From Bacillaceae bacterium IKA-2 (GTDB lineage: Bacteria; Bacillota; Bacilli; Bacillales; Anaerobacillaceae): a DNA stretch of 64,000 nucleotides. The position numbers and the translations under genes are program-made. The stretch is taken from NCBI GenBank assembly GCA_031761875.1, contig CP134492.1, positions 4,092,001-4,156,000 on the forward strand, written 5' to 3'. Under the pieces are notes generated by a model, which was given only the letters and a program-made list of their open reading frames with translations, ran no database searches and was not told the DNA's origin. Of this stretch, positions 1 through 8,438 are shown in pieces (within the stretch, counting starts at the first letter, position 1; each line of letters begins with the position of its first letter).

Positions 1-329
1 TCTTCATTTTCCTTTAATATTCTATTTTCTTCTTCTAAGCTTTCCCTATGAACCATCTCTTCGTTTTCCTTAACTAGTCTTGCATCTTCCTCTAATTTAT
101 TAATTGTTTTCGTTAACGTTCGAATTTTCATATCTGATTTAAATTGTTTTAACATACTTAAAAGTAGAACAATAATAGCACCAAAAATAGCTGATATTAA
201 AATGACTAATGCTTGTGAAATAGTGTGCTCAACAAATAAAAAGTTAATAGTTACACTCGCCGAATTTTGCAATGCAAAGATAACAACTAATACTGAAAAT
301 AATAATGAAAATATAAATGCTATTGGCAT
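1..329 (-). CDS. LapA-domain (DUF1049-like) membrane protein, C-terminus outside window
   Basis: The reverse strand is open from an ATG at 329 to the window edge. Two hydrophobic helices (about residues 1-20 and 37-60) are joined by a short loop containing ALQNSASVTINF, the A-x-x-N/Q-x-x-x-V-x-x-xF pattern typical of LapA/DUF1049 proteins. A charged, Glu/Lys-rich coiled-coil-like segment follows and runs off the window. An AAGGAG ribosome site lies upstream of the ATG. Family members are small inner-membrane proteins linked to envelope or lipopolysaccharide assembly in Gram-negatives; their role in Bacillota is unclear. The family call rests on motif and topology only. Confidence 0.7.
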   Translation of the reverse strand, partial: MPIAFIFSLLFSVLVVIFALQNSASVTINFLFVEHTISQALVILISAIFGAIIVLLLSMLKQFKSDMKIRTLTKTINKLEEDARLVKENEEMVHRESLEEENRILKENE

Positions 330-446
330 TAACTCACACTCCTTACTCTTATTTTTGAATATAGATTAATTAATCCTTTTATTTAATACCCCTTTAAGAA
401 TTCATCTAAACATTTCGGGTATTACTAAAGCGCTCTTTACTTATTT

Positions 447-755
447 TCATGTGAACCACTCCACCTTAGCGACCGGGACTTCAACTATCCCATTAATGAA
501 AAAGGTAGGGTCGAAAGCAACTTGCTCTTCCCGCTTTGTTCCTTCTAAGACTTTTTTAACAGTAGTTTTCATATTGTCATAGATGATGGTTTTCAGGACG
601 CCTCCAAAGTAGGAAAATAAATCTTCGTGTCCTTGAAACAATGCTTCTTGACGCTGTTGTGGAAAGACTATAACAAAAATCTTTCGACTATAGGATAACT
701 TCATGCAAAATAGCATGACATTCATTCTTTTCCCATTTAGATCAATAAAAGCCAC
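447..755 (-). pseudogene. IS21-family IstA transposase remnant (integrase core fragment)
   Basis: About 100 codons resemble the middle of an IstA transposase. They include the strand before the second catalytic aspartate, TIIYDNMKT, which matches LTDNMKTV and IVYDNMRNV in the two complete IstA genes of this window. The N-terminal helix-turn-helix, the C-terminal half and any istB partner are missing, so this is a dead fragment. It lies next to the frameshifted protease gene and shows that IS21-type insertion here is old as well as recent. Confidence 0.75.
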
Positions 756-804
756 GATAATTCAAGAGATTAATAAAAATGCTTCGGCGGAATCCCATCG
801 GTAC

Positions 805-1193
805 TTAATCGGTTGCTCTACTAGTCAGGCGTAACTCTAAATTCTCTAAATCAATAATGAAATGATATTTTTTTAGGATGTCTAATCCTAATAATCCACT
901 ATGTTCTTTAGGAAGAACGCCAACATCGATTTCAAAGTCTTTTAATTGAATGTGTCTATTTGAATTTTATCGAGGACTTTTGTATAGAAGGGAACACTGC
1001 CACCGATTCCGTAAGCTTCATAAATCGCATCTCCATTTTCATACGTAACTCCGATTTCTTCTAAAATATCGGGACTGATAATCGTATGGGAAGAACCGGT
1101 ATCAATGATAATGTTGTTAATACTGATTGATTTTCCACGAAAGGTAACCACAAGAGAGGTCGTAATAAGTTGTCCATCATAGTCAATTTTCAC
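805..1193 (-). pseudogene. Retropepsin-like aspartic protease, interrupted by a frameshift
   Basis: The first frame (1193 down to 942) holds IIDTGSSHTIIS, the DTG active-site motif of clan AA single-domain aspartic proteases. It stops at IDTFN. A +1/-1 shift near 955 restores a reading continuing QLKDFEIDVGVLPKEHSG, then LLGLDILKKYHF, which is the conserved second motif, and ending in TAA at 805-807. The two frames make one protein of about 128 residues. The start overlaps the upstream gene by four bases, so the pair is co-transcribed. The shift could be true decay, a sequencing error or slippage; no obvious slippery heptamer is seen at the junction. Confidence 0.75.
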
Positions 1194-1438
1194 TGGATAC
1201 GCCTCACTCTCATTAATGGATCTCGACGTATATGGATAACAAATTCTTCATTCGACGTATGGTAAACCATATGACCTGGTTCTGCTCTGAAAAACTCTTT
1301 ATTTGCTTCTTCTTTAGAAATAGATCGGATCGGCGCAACTTCCTCGACAATCTTTTTATTGTTTTCTTCACGAAAATCTAGGATGGATACCAATACAAAT
1401 TGATCTGGAAATAACTCTCTTACTTCTTGCCATTTCAT
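1190..1438 (-). CDS. Small conserved-type hypothetical protein, operon partner of the aspartic protease
   Basis: An 82-residue soluble protein of mixed charge with no recognisable domain, signal peptide or membrane segment. Its ATG is preceded by a good ribosome site (AAGGGAGTG), and its stop overlaps the protease start by four bases (ATGA), indicating translational coupling. The pairing suggests a joint role, for example as a substrate, chaperone or antagonist of the protease, but nothing in the sequence proves this. I do not recognise the family. Confidence 0.6.
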   Translation of the reverse strand: MKWQEVRELFPDQFVLVSILDFREENNKKIVEEVAPIRSISKEEANKEFFRAEPGHMVYHTSNEEFVIHIRRDPLMRVRRIQ

Positions 1439-1641
1439 TGTCCATCACTCCCTTGTATCTACAATTATATAGGATTTAAAGACTATTTCACATCATCAAT
1501 TCTTACGACCGTTACATTGAACAAGTCTGTTTGAACACTTCAACACCTTGGTTTTACTACATTCTAAGATGTTCACCCAGCCTGTACTCTGTATAAACAA
1601 CTTGTATTTTAGAAGTGTTTTTCTTATTATTGTATGGCCCT

Positions 1642-2637
1642 TTACTCTTTAAAATTCTTCTCAAATCGCCAAGCATCTTTGCACATCGCGATAATATCAC
1701 GTTTGGCAGTCCAATCTAGTTCTCTACTAGCTTTTGAAGCATCGGCATAGCAAGAGGCGATATCGCCAGGCCGTCTGTCTGTGATTTGATAACGTACTTC
1801 AATGCCATTAGCTTCTTCAAAGGCTTTTGTTAACTCTAGTACACTGGTACCTTTGCCAGTTCCCAAGTTATATATATGTACACCTTCACTAAGGTTGTTA
1901 AGTGCTGCTACATGACCCTCAGCGAGATCGACTACATGAATGTAATCGCGAACGCCTGTCCCATCTACTGTTGGATAGTCATTCCCAAAAACTCGCAGCT
2001 TATCTAGTTTTCCTTTTGCTACCTGAGTGACGTATGGCATTAAATTGTTAGGTATTCCGTTAGGTGCTTCACCAATTAATCCGCTTTCATGGGCTCCAAC
2101 CGGATTGAAATAGCGAAGCAGTGAAATTGAAAGGTCGGAATTAGCTTTAGCGACATCAGTTAAAATCCGTTCGCTTATCGCTTTTGTTTCACCATAAGGA
2201 TTGGTAGTTGGTAAAAGTTCCATCGTCTCCACAAATGGAACTTCATTCTCGCCATAGACTGTTGCCGATGAACTGAAAACAAATCGCTTCACACAATATT
2301 TCTGGCATGCTTTGATAAGAACCATCGTGCTGACGATGTTGTTATAATAATATTCCAGGGGCTTTTCGACAGACTCACCGACCGCCTTAAGTCCAGCAAA
2401 ATGGATGACTCCGTCGATTTGATGATTAGAAAAGACGTTATCTACAGTCGTTTCATTGGTCACGTCTATTTTATAAAAAGTGATTTTTTGATTCGTTAGT
2501 TGCTTTACTATTTCTAAGGTTTCAGCTTTACTATTACAAAGATTATCAGCAACAATCACTGTATGACCTGCTTCCAATAGAGCAACACAGGTATGTGATC
2601 CGATATATCCGGCCCCGCCGGTAACTAGTATGTTCAT
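1642..2637 (-). CDS. galE: UDP-glucose 4-epimerase
   Basis: 331 residues, the usual length for GalE. An extended short-chain dehydrogenase fold is evident: the NAD-binding GGAGYIGSH near residue 7, HFAGLKAVGES, the catalytic SSSATVYG serine, and YGETKAISE giving the YxxxK pair. RYFNPVGAHESGLIGE and the C-terminal RRPGDIASCYAD are typical of UDP-hexose epimerases. It interconverts UDP-glucose and UDP-galactose for galactose use and cell-surface glycans. AAGGAG precedes the ATG. It stands alone, with no galKT neighbours, so a surface polysaccharide role is at least as likely as galactose catabolism. Confidence 0.93.
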   Translation of the reverse strand: MNILVTGGAGYIGSHTCVALLEAGHTVIVADNLCNSKAETLEIVKQLTNQKITFYKIDVTNETTVDNVFSNHQIDGVIHFAGLKAVGESVEKPLEYYYNNIVSTMVLIKACQKYCVKRFVFSSSATVYGENEVPFVETMELLPTTNPYGETKAISERILTDVAKANSDLSISLLRYFNPVGAHESGLIGEAPNGIPNNLMPYVTQVAKGKLDKLRVFGNDYPTVDGTGVRDYIHVVDLAEGHVAALNNLSEGVHIYNLGTGKGTSVLELTKAFEEANGIEVRYQITDRRPGDIASCYADASKASRELDWTAKRDIIAMCKDAWRFEKNFKE

Positions 2638-2721
2638 GCAGTTTCGCTCCTTTTTCTGTTTAAAATCGTTTTAATTGTACCACTATACCGACTGTATTCC
2701 AACAAAATTTGGAAAAAATAG

Positions 2722-2805
2722 GGGGACAGGCACCTTGTCCCAGTTTCTTCTTTTTGCAAGGCTCGGATCAAGTACAATCCATCTGTGGGAAAAGGTACCT
2801 GTCCC
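2722..2805. repeat. REP inverted pair (REPIN-like), CapA-gene 3' side
   Basis: A forward copy (GGGGACAGGCACCTTGTCCCA) faces an inverted copy (TGGGAAAAGGTACCTGTCCC) 43 bases further on. The inner end of the inverted copy supplies the last base of the TAG stop codon of the CapA-like gene. It belongs to the family found throughout the first 45 kb. Confidence 0.85.
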
Positions 2806-3890
2806 TAATTTCCAACTAAATAGCTTTGTGTGTGGATCATAATTTCTTCCAACGTTGCGCCAGAAATTGATAGTACTTCTGCCTCTTCCATTGGCCAAAC
2901 AAAATAGCCGTTATCTTTTTGAACGACGATGGTTGGTTCAATGTTTGGTGCATCTACCTTGACGCTAACATCTTCACCTTCCACGGTCTTTGTCACCGCT
3001 ACTGTTCCAACACCACCTATATCGGTGTAGTCAAAATTTTGACCGGAAAGGAAATTACCTAACGAATAAAAAACAATTGTTTCGTGGCCTTCTTCAAGTT
3101 TTATCCGTTCAATCGGTTGAAGCACGTGTGGGTGATGTCCAAATACTATGTCTACACCTGATTCAGCCAACAACATTGCTAAATCTCGCTGCCCTTGATT
3201 TGGTTCTAATTCATACTCAGCACCCCAATGCATGTGGACGACTAAGACATCGACCTTTTTACGTATTTTTTCAATATCGGCAACCATTTGATCAGGATTG
3301 ATTAATCCCACTACATACTCATGACCTTTTGGAACAGCGATCCCATTCAAACCGTATGTATAAGCAAGCACTCCAATTGAAATGTCTTCAACCGTGACTA
3401 TTCTTGCTGTGTCTCGATCATCAAAATTTCTATAATTTCCGACATAAGGCATCCCTATTTCATCGTAAAAATTAAGCGCACTTTCAACGGCTCGTAAACC
3501 ACGATCTAAAGTATGATTATTCGCTCCAATAACCATATCCACGCCTAGGCTTTGTAGATCAGTGACAATTTCTTTTGGGCTATTAAACGAAGGATACGTC
3601 GATAAACCAATTTCAACTCCACCAGGAATTGACTCGATGTTGGCCATTAAAAAACTAGGTGCACTAAGGAGCGTTTTGACTCGCTCTAACATTGGCATGA
3701 AATCATAAGTTCCCACTGTAACTTGCGCTGGAACATACGCACGCTCATGCAATAGAACATCACCGATTGCAGCAACTGTTATTGTCGTTTGATGCTTTTC
3801 AATAGTTTCGACAACATCAATTCCCGCTGATTGACAACCTACTGCAAAAATCAAGAACATAAACACTACTATTTTGACGATCTTCATCAT
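2805..3890 (-). CDS. CapA / poly-gamma-glutamate-synthesis-type metallophosphatase lipoprotein
   Basis: Start set at 3890 because AGGGG lies five bases upstream of the tandem ATGATG. The N-terminus is a lipoprotein signal with FAVGC as lipobox, so the mature protein would be membrane-anchored outside the cell. PGA_cap-family motifs follow in order: GDVLLH, MANIES, GANNHTLDRG, HMHWGAEYE and GHHPHVLQP, the His/Asp/Asn set of a calcineurin-like metallophosphoesterase fold. CapA proteins take part in capsule or poly-glutamate assembly, but isolated members like this one have no proven substrate. No capBC genes adjoin. The last codons abut a REP, whose edge forms the stop. Confidence 0.85.
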   Translation of the reverse strand: MMKIVKIVVFMFLIFAVGCQSAGIDVVETIEKHQTTITVAAIGDVLLHERAYVPAQVTVGTYDFMPMLERVKTLLSAPSFLMANIESIPGGVEIGLSTYPSFNSPKEIVTDLQSLGVDMVIGANNHTLDRGLRAVESALNFYDEIGMPYVGNYRNFDDRDTARIVTVEDISIGVLAYTYGLNGIAVPKGHEYVVGLINPDQMVADIEKIRKKVDVLVVHMHWGAEYELEPNQGQRDLAMLLAESGVDIVFGHHPHVLQPIERIKLEEGHETIVFYSLGNFLSGQNFDYTDIGGVGTVAVTKTVEGEDVSVKVDAPNIEPTIVVQKDNGYFVWPMEEAEVLSISGATLEEIMIHTQSYLVGN

Positions 3891-3979
3891 TTCAACCCCT
3901 AACAAGAAGTGCTCATTGACCTAGTCCAAAACTAAGTTGTATTTCTTTACTTTGTCTCAATCACCGTGTAATTATGTCC

Positions 3980-4100
3980 GGGAAAAGGGGACAGGCGCCT
4001 TTTCCCAGTTTCTTCTTTCTCTCCTTTAAAAGATCTTTCAACATTTATTATTTCATGCACTAGGCACTTTTTCTCCCTAGTGGGAAAAGGTGCCTGTCCC
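3980..4100. repeat. REP inverted pair downstream of the amidase gene
   Basis: A forward repeat GGGGACAGGCGCCTTTTCCCAG at 3987-4008 is preceded by an extra GGGAAAA. An inverted partner TGGGAAAAGGTGCCTGTCCC lies at 4081-4100. The TAG stop of the amidase gene is formed at the repeat edge, as in the CapA gene. Confidence 0.87.
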
Positions 4101-5263
4101 TAATTTTCATCCAGGCGTTTTAACAACTTTCGTCTTGTATTAGGTCCGTATATGCCATCAACTTCGCGAGCTAAATAAACTGACTGAAAGCGTCTTACGC
4201 CATCTTCTGTACTAGATCCGAAAATTCCATCTTCAGCACCGACTTTAAAATGAACGGCATTTAATGCTTTTTGTAATTGCTCTACTCCTGCTCCTCGATC
4301 GCCCCGACGTAAAACTCCAGCCGGTAGTTGAATAGTGGAAGCAGCTTTAGGAGCGCTGGTCGAAACTGGCGCGAATTTCACATAGTTACTTCCTGCTGAT
4401 ATCCAGCCTAGTGAACCTAGATCATACAATCCATTCTTTTTTCCATAGACATTTAATCTTTGTCCCTTACGCACCGTTCCTGTCACTATCGCACTAAAAG
4501 AAGCTGCTGCTCTTCGGTTTAAATAAGGAACCAATATTGTGACATAACCAATAACCTTTTGCGGCTTGGTTTGTGGTGGTGTCTTTTGAACAGGTTCACT
4601 GGCTCTATTCTTTAAGTTAATAACTTGACCTGGTATGAGTTTATGTGGCTCTATTCCGGCGTTCAATGAAAGGATTTTAGCAACTGTACTATTATTGTTT
4701 ACAGCAATTCTCCAAAGCGTATCCCCGCGTTTAATTGTATATGTTTCATCAGCCTTCGGTTTTTCTAGTTTTTTAGTTTCAAGAATTTCCCTCCAGTCCA
4801 AAACAGGGCATTGCTTCCATTCATATCCCGGATAATCGCTATGACCAAGGATTCGCTTATAATTTGGTAAGTCCCTTTTCAATGCATTTACTAAATCAAT
4901 TAAGGAGCTCTTTTGCGCTTCAGTTGGCTGGTCGGTTCGAAAGTCCCCAGATAAACAAATTCCGACTGACTGATTATTGTAGTTACCGACGTGATACGTT
5001 CGTAAACTTACATCATTGCACCATTTAATTGTTCCATCTTTTTCGATGACAAAATGATAACCAATTCCAGGCCAATCAAGAGAATTAACATGGTAATTTG
5101 CGTAGCCTTCTGCATTGCTCCCGCTAAGTTCAGCTCTTGTCAAAGAGTGGTGAATTGCAATGTCTTCCTTCCGCTTCACCTCGACTACTGGGAAACGTTT
5201 AGTTTGATGACGAGGTAATGAGTTTCTCACATCTATTAATTGCTGCAAATTATTAAATTCCAT
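4100..5263 (-). CDS. N-acetylmuramoyl-L-alanine amidase with LysM, SH3-like and peptidoglycan-binding domains
   Basis: Start placed at 5263 because GAGGAGGGG lies just upstream; a longer frame from 5293 has no such site. Domains in order (387 residues): Amidase_2/PGRP with zinc ligands in IAIHHSLT, LGHSDYPG and the KQCP cysteine; a LysM at about 180-225 (YTIKRGDTLWRIA); an SH3-like segment at about 240-300; and a C-terminal PG_binding_1 (GDRGAGVEQLQKAL, DGIYGPNTRRKL). It would cleave the amide between MurNAc and L-Ala in peptidoglycan. No classical signal peptide is visible, so it may be a spore or mother-cell lysin or be exported by another route. Monocistronic, with REPs at its 3' end. Confidence 0.9.
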   Translation of the reverse strand: MEFNNLQQLIDVRNSLPRHQTKRFPVVEVKRKEDIAIHHSLTRAELSGSNAEGYANYHVNSLDWPGIGYHFVIEKDGTIKWCNDVSLRTYHVGNYNNQSVGICLSGDFRTDQPTEAQKSSLIDLVNALKRDLPNYKRILGHSDYPGYEWKQCPVLDWREILETKKLEKPKADETYTIKRGDTLWRIAVNNNSTVAKILSLNAGIEPHKLIPGQVINLKNRASEPVQKTPPQTKPQKVIGYVTILVPYLNRRAAASFSAIVTGTVRKGQRLNVYGKKNGLYDLGSLGWISAGSNYVKFAPVSTSAPKAASTIQLPAGVLRRGDRGAGVEQLQKALNAVHFKVGAEDGIFGSSTEDGVRRFQSVYLAREVDGIYGPNTRRKLLKRLDEN

Positions 5264-5597
5264 TTTTTCCCCTCCTCTAGAAATTTCACTCATTTTTTAT
5301 TTCAATACTTTACGAATCTCTTGTTTATATTTATACTATGTTGCGTATTTCTTTTTGACCTTGCTAATAACCTATGAAACTAGCGGAAAGTAATGAAAAA
5401 AAGTGCTGGAACTAGAAATAAATTAATGATCATTTTGAGCTAGCCTTTCAATCTATAAGTACAACTTAAATTGAAAAAAGGGGACAAACATTGGTGTATT
5501 CATTATATTTTTTGCATCACAGCCACCGTATCAGACTATAAAATAAAGGGGTTTCATGATAAAATTTGAGGGGGTCAAAAATGAAGGAGTGTTTTTC

Positions 5598-6014
5598 ATG
5601 AGCAATAATTTTATCGAGCAAATGACATACGATAACGAGGCGGAAATGGCTTATATCTACTTAACTGAACCTAATAAATTCGCCGTCTTTACTGAAGAGC
5701 TACCAGAAAATCCAGAAATCATTTTAGACTTAGGAAAAGAAGTACCGATTGTTGGGGTAGAACTTGGTGGGGAATCTGCTAAGAAAATCCAATCTTTAAA
5801 TAGTAAGGATAAAAAATTCACTAAAAAAACAGCCGAAAATGGTGACGAGTATTTCTCCTTTAGATTTGAAAATAAACCGGTCTGTAAGTCAATTCCGTAT
5901 GAAAGAATTGTCGATATACATTTTTTGTTTGCAGATGCTGATTGTTTAGATTTGATCGGAATTGATATTTTTAATAAAAACCCTGAATACCTGGAGTATT
6001 TGAGTGATAAGTAG
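5598..6014 (+). CDS. DUF2283-like protein
   Basis: Start set at 5598, where AAGGAG is nine bases upstream; an earlier in-frame ATG at 5556 has no ribosome site. The N-terminal half (MTYDNEAEMAYIYL, then VPIVGVELGG) follows the DUF2283 pattern of a small beta-rich domain. The 138-residue product is acidic and has no signal or membrane segment. No function is known. A clear intrinsic terminator follows about 95 bases downstream. Confidence 0.6.
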   Translation: MSNNFIEQMTYDNEAEMAYIYLTEPNKFAVFTEELPENPEIILDLGKEVPIVGVELGGESAKKIQSLNSKDKKFTKKTAENGDEYFSFRFENKPVCKSIPYERIVDIHFLFADADCLDLIGIDIFNKNPEYLEYLSDK

Positions 6015-6107
6015 TTTATTGTGATTAGCGGTCATTTCTGACTGATTTAGAAATGGGGACAAAGCTTTAAACGGAGAATTCGATAAGCAATAACGAAGTT
6101 ATTTATG

Positions 6108-6136
6108 GCTGTTGAATATTCAACAGCCTCTTTTTG
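6108..6136 (+). terminator. Intrinsic terminator after the DUF2283-like gene
   Basis: Perfect 11-bp stem GGCTGTTGAAT/ATTCAACAGCC followed by CTCTTTTT. Confidence 0.8.
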
Positions 6137-6154
6137 GTGTCACCACATTTCTTG

Positions 6155-6303
6155 GTGTCAGACACCATGTGAATTTTCCGCGACAATGCGATGATGGCGC
6201 TCTTTTCATTTCACAAACTTCACGATTCGGCACGCTTTGGTGTCAGGCACCCGAGCGTGGGAGCGTGGACACCCCAGCACGGGCACCCGAGCGCTGACAC
6301 ACC
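6155..6303. repeat. Cluster of GGTGTCAGGCACCCGAGCG-type repeats
   Basis: GGTGTCAGACACC at 6155 is a near-palindrome. It is followed by GGTGTCAGGCACCCGAGCG at 6239 and several GCACCCGAGCG or GAGCGTGG variants to 6303. Another scrap, GCACCCGAGCGTGGG, is near 6945. This family is distinct from GGGACAGGCACC, although both share AGGCACC. The stretch is unusually GC-rich for the window and has no gene. Confidence 0.6.
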
Positions 6304-6331
6304 CGCTCTTGATAGTGACAAGTTTTATATT

Positions 6332-6805
6332 TTATTTATTATAAAGGGATTTGTAGTTTTTAATTGAATTAAGATGCATACCTTCATGGTAGAGGTTGAA
6401 ACTCAAAAATCCACCGACAGTTTCTAGTGTTATTCTACCAGTAGGATGAATAAACGGTTTATCCACTTTATCAAGTAAGCGATAGTTTAATTCCGAACGA
6501 ATACGAACTGGTTGCTCTCGCAATAATGAAATAATTTCTTCTAGAGATGGCGTAGTTGAGTTCCAATTTAAAGGTGATGTTCCATTTGCGAAAAAAATTT
6601 TAAAATCGTTAGGGAGGATCATAGGTAAATTGATAGGATCAAAGGCAAAACATTCCAAAGTATAATAAATATGTCCTAGATGCCAACGGATATTATTTCT
6701 AAAGCCTTCTGGTATATTATTAGCCATTTCATCCGTACTATTTTCAACTGCACTCAACGTGTTATTTCTAATAAACTCGAGTTGATTAAATAAATAATTG
6801 TCAAT
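6332..6805 (-). CDS. DinB-superfamily protein with a probable ATT start codon
   Basis: The best start is ATT at 6805, five bases after CAGGAGGG. It gives an N-terminus IDNYLFNQLEFIRNN, which fits the usual DinB opening. The first conventional start in frame is a TTG at 6757 without a ribosome site, which would cut off helix 1. The body has IRWHLGHIYYTLE and LYHEGMHLNSI, the His-containing helices of the metal-binding four-helix DinB fold. Some relatives are thiol-dependent transferases, but most are uncharacterised. ATT starts are very rare outside infC and a few others, so a mutated ATG is the alternative. Confidence 0.75.
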   Translation of the reverse strand: MDNYLFNQLEFIRNNTLSAVENSTDEMANNIPEGFRNNIRWHLGHIYYTLECFAFDPINLPMILPNDFKIFFANGTSPLNWNSTTPSLEEIISLLREQPVRIRSELNYRLLDKVDKPFIHPTGRITLETVGGFLSFNLYHEGMHLNSIKNYKSLYNK

Positions 6806-7022
6806 AAAAACCCTCCTGTATGATAATCATTTTAAAGCTTTTGCAAAAATTATTGTCGCTAATGTAATTTTGTTTGATTTCTTACTATTAATAACTCTAC
6901 CAATGATACCACCCATAGACGTGATAAACCAAAACATATCAACTGCACCCGAGCGTGGGTGGTAACCGCCACTGGATCCAATGATAAAATTTAATTATTA
7001 CTATTTTTAGAAGGAGCCAAAA

Positions 7023-8087
7023 ATGAAGAAGATGATCTTTAGGTTTTTAATGTTACTTTCCATCCCCGTTATATTTCTGATAGGTTTTTTGGTAGTTATG
7101 ACGATGCTAGATGTTAATCCAGACCAAGCGATTCCGTTGACGACTGAAAATAATCAAGGAATGATTGCTCAAACGAACACGCTTTTTTCAGTCACTATTT
7201 TTAATATTGGTTACGCTGGTTTAGATGAAGGTCAGGATTTTTTTATGGATGGAGGGGTTATGTCTCGTTCAAGTAGTGAAGAACAAACGAGGATAAACCT
7301 AGAGGAAATGGGGAAGTTTTTACAAGAGCAAGATAGCGATATCATTTTGTTACAGGAAGTTGACATTCGTTCAAGCAGAAGTTTTCACATTAATCAAGTC
7401 GATTATTTTTCTAATCTATTTACGAATTATAGCTCAACTTTCGGTATGAATTACCTAGTGAAGTGGGTGCCTGTTCCTGTTACAAAACCGATGGGTTCAG
7501 TCTATTCGGGGCTTGTTACGCTGTCTAAGTTTCAAACCAAATCTAGCATGAGATATGAATTGCCAGGAAAAGAAAAATGGCCAGTTCAAATTTTTGAATT
7601 AAACCGTAGTATCGTCGAAAATCGAATCCCAGTAGAAAATGACAAAGAGTTAGTTTTAATTAATGCACATCTTTCTGCCTATGATAAAGGTGGACTAATT
7701 AGAAAACAGCAGCTAGAATTTTTACACCACTATATCATCGAAGAATACGAAAAAGGGAACTACGTTATTGTCGGCGGCGATTGGAATCATGTCATTCCTG
7801 GAACTGATCAAAGTTTTTTCGAGGTCGAACAAGAGACCCCATCTTGGGTACAACTGCTGCCTGACGATTTCACACCAAATGGTTTTACTTGGGGAAGTGA
7901 TCCAACCGTCGCAACGGTAAGAGATAACGCCAATCCGTACCAACAAGGTGTTAATTTTGTATCTGTAATCGATGGTTTCTTAGTGTCACCGAATGTCGAG
8001 ATATCTGAAGTGGTCGGAAGTGATTTAGGTTTCGAACATAGCGATCATAATCCAGTCAAAGCTATGTTCATGTTAAAGGATGAGTAA
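7023..8087 (+). CDS. Endonuclease/exonuclease/phosphatase-family protein, membrane-anchored
   Basis: 354 residues with an N-terminal hydrophobic helix (about 7-29) that looks like an uncleaved anchor. The EEP-fold metal and catalytic motifs are intact: NIGYAGL, LLQEVD, NAHLSAYD, VIVGGDWNH and, at the C-terminus, FEHSDHNPVKA. This family includes DNases, sphingomyelinases and lipid phosphatases; nothing visible picks the substrate, though an extracytoplasmic phosphodiesterase is likely. AGAAGGAG precedes the ATG. A REP begins nine bases after the stop codon. Confidence 0.85.
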   Translation: MKKMIFRFLMLLSIPVIFLIGFLVVMTMLDVNPDQAIPLTTENNQGMIAQTNTLFSVTIFNIGYAGLDEGQDFFMDGGVMSRSSSEEQTRINLEEMGKFLQEQDSDIILLQEVDIRSSRSFHINQVDYFSNLFTNYSSTFGMNYLVKWVPVPVTKPMGSVYSGLVTLSKFQTKSSMRYELPGKEKWPVQIFELNRSIVENRIPVENDKELVLINAHLSAYDKGGLIRKQQLEFLHHYIIEEYEKGNYVIVGGDWNHVIPGTDQSFFEVEQETPSWVQLLPDDFTPNGFTWGSDPTVATVRDNANPYQQGVNFVSVIDGFLVSPNVEISEVVGSDLGFEHSDHNPVKAMFMLKDE

Positions 8088-8095
8088 GTACAAAC

Positions 8096-8116
8096 GGGGA
8101 CAGGCACCGATTCCCA
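8096..8116 (+). repeat. Single REP after the EEP-family gene
   Basis: GGGGACAGGCACCGATTCCCA, with the TTTT of the usual repeat replaced by GAT. Confidence 0.8.
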
Positions 8117-8222
8117 CTGTCATGGTAAGAATAAATGAAGATCGCCCATGATGCAAATAAAGAGAATTAGTGGGTAACCTATTATAGGAAGTTAAATCCC
8201 GATAATAGGAGGAGTGAAAAAT

Positions 8223-8321
8223 ATGAGTGATAATAAGCAAAATCAAAATAATAAAAAGCAAAAAAGTGGAAATAAACAAAAAACAAGTAGTAGCGATAAT
8301 AAAAAGAATAATTTTCACTAA
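8223..8321 (+). CDS. Small Asn/Lys/Gln-rich protein (32 residues)
   Basis: A short reading frame starts with ATG after AGGAGTG and encodes a low-complexity, very hydrophilic peptide rich in Asn, Lys, Gln and Ser, ending NNFH. Composition resembles small Bacillus spore-associated or disordered peptides, but I cannot place it in a family. A good ribosome site supports translation; low complexity counsels caution. Confidence 0.5.
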   Translation: MSDNKQNQNNKKQKSGNKQKTSSSDNKKNNFH

Positions 8322-8333
8322 AGGCAGGGACAA

Positions 8334-8354
8334 GGGGACAGGCACCGATTCCTA
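8334..8354 (+). repeat. Single REP
   Basis: GGGGACAGGCACCGATTCCTA, 12 bases after the small Asn/Lys-rich gene and the same GAT variant as at 8096. Confidence 0.8.
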
Positions 8355-8394
8355 CCATATTTTACCTCTACTTTTATAGTAGTTTCCTGCTAAA

Positions 8395-8429
8395 GGCACC
8401 CGTTAACTAATCGATGGGTGCCCTTTTTT
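8395..8429 (+). terminator. Intrinsic terminator
   Basis: GGCACCC, a 14-base loop, then GGGTGCC and a run of six T. Oriented with the plus strand; it may also buffer the convergent L,D-transpeptidase gene. Confidence 0.65.
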
Positions 8430-8438
8430 CAATCATTT

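Noticed and set aside
1439-1641. Possible gene or riboswitch in the 200-base gap before galE's 3' end
   Set aside because: No conserved hairpin, frame or ribosome site found.
2683-2898. Several short reading frames containing GTGTFS, RHRFPK or GQAPFP peptides
   Set aside because: These are translations of REPs in various frames, not proteins. The only case where such residues belong to a real protein is the EamA tail.
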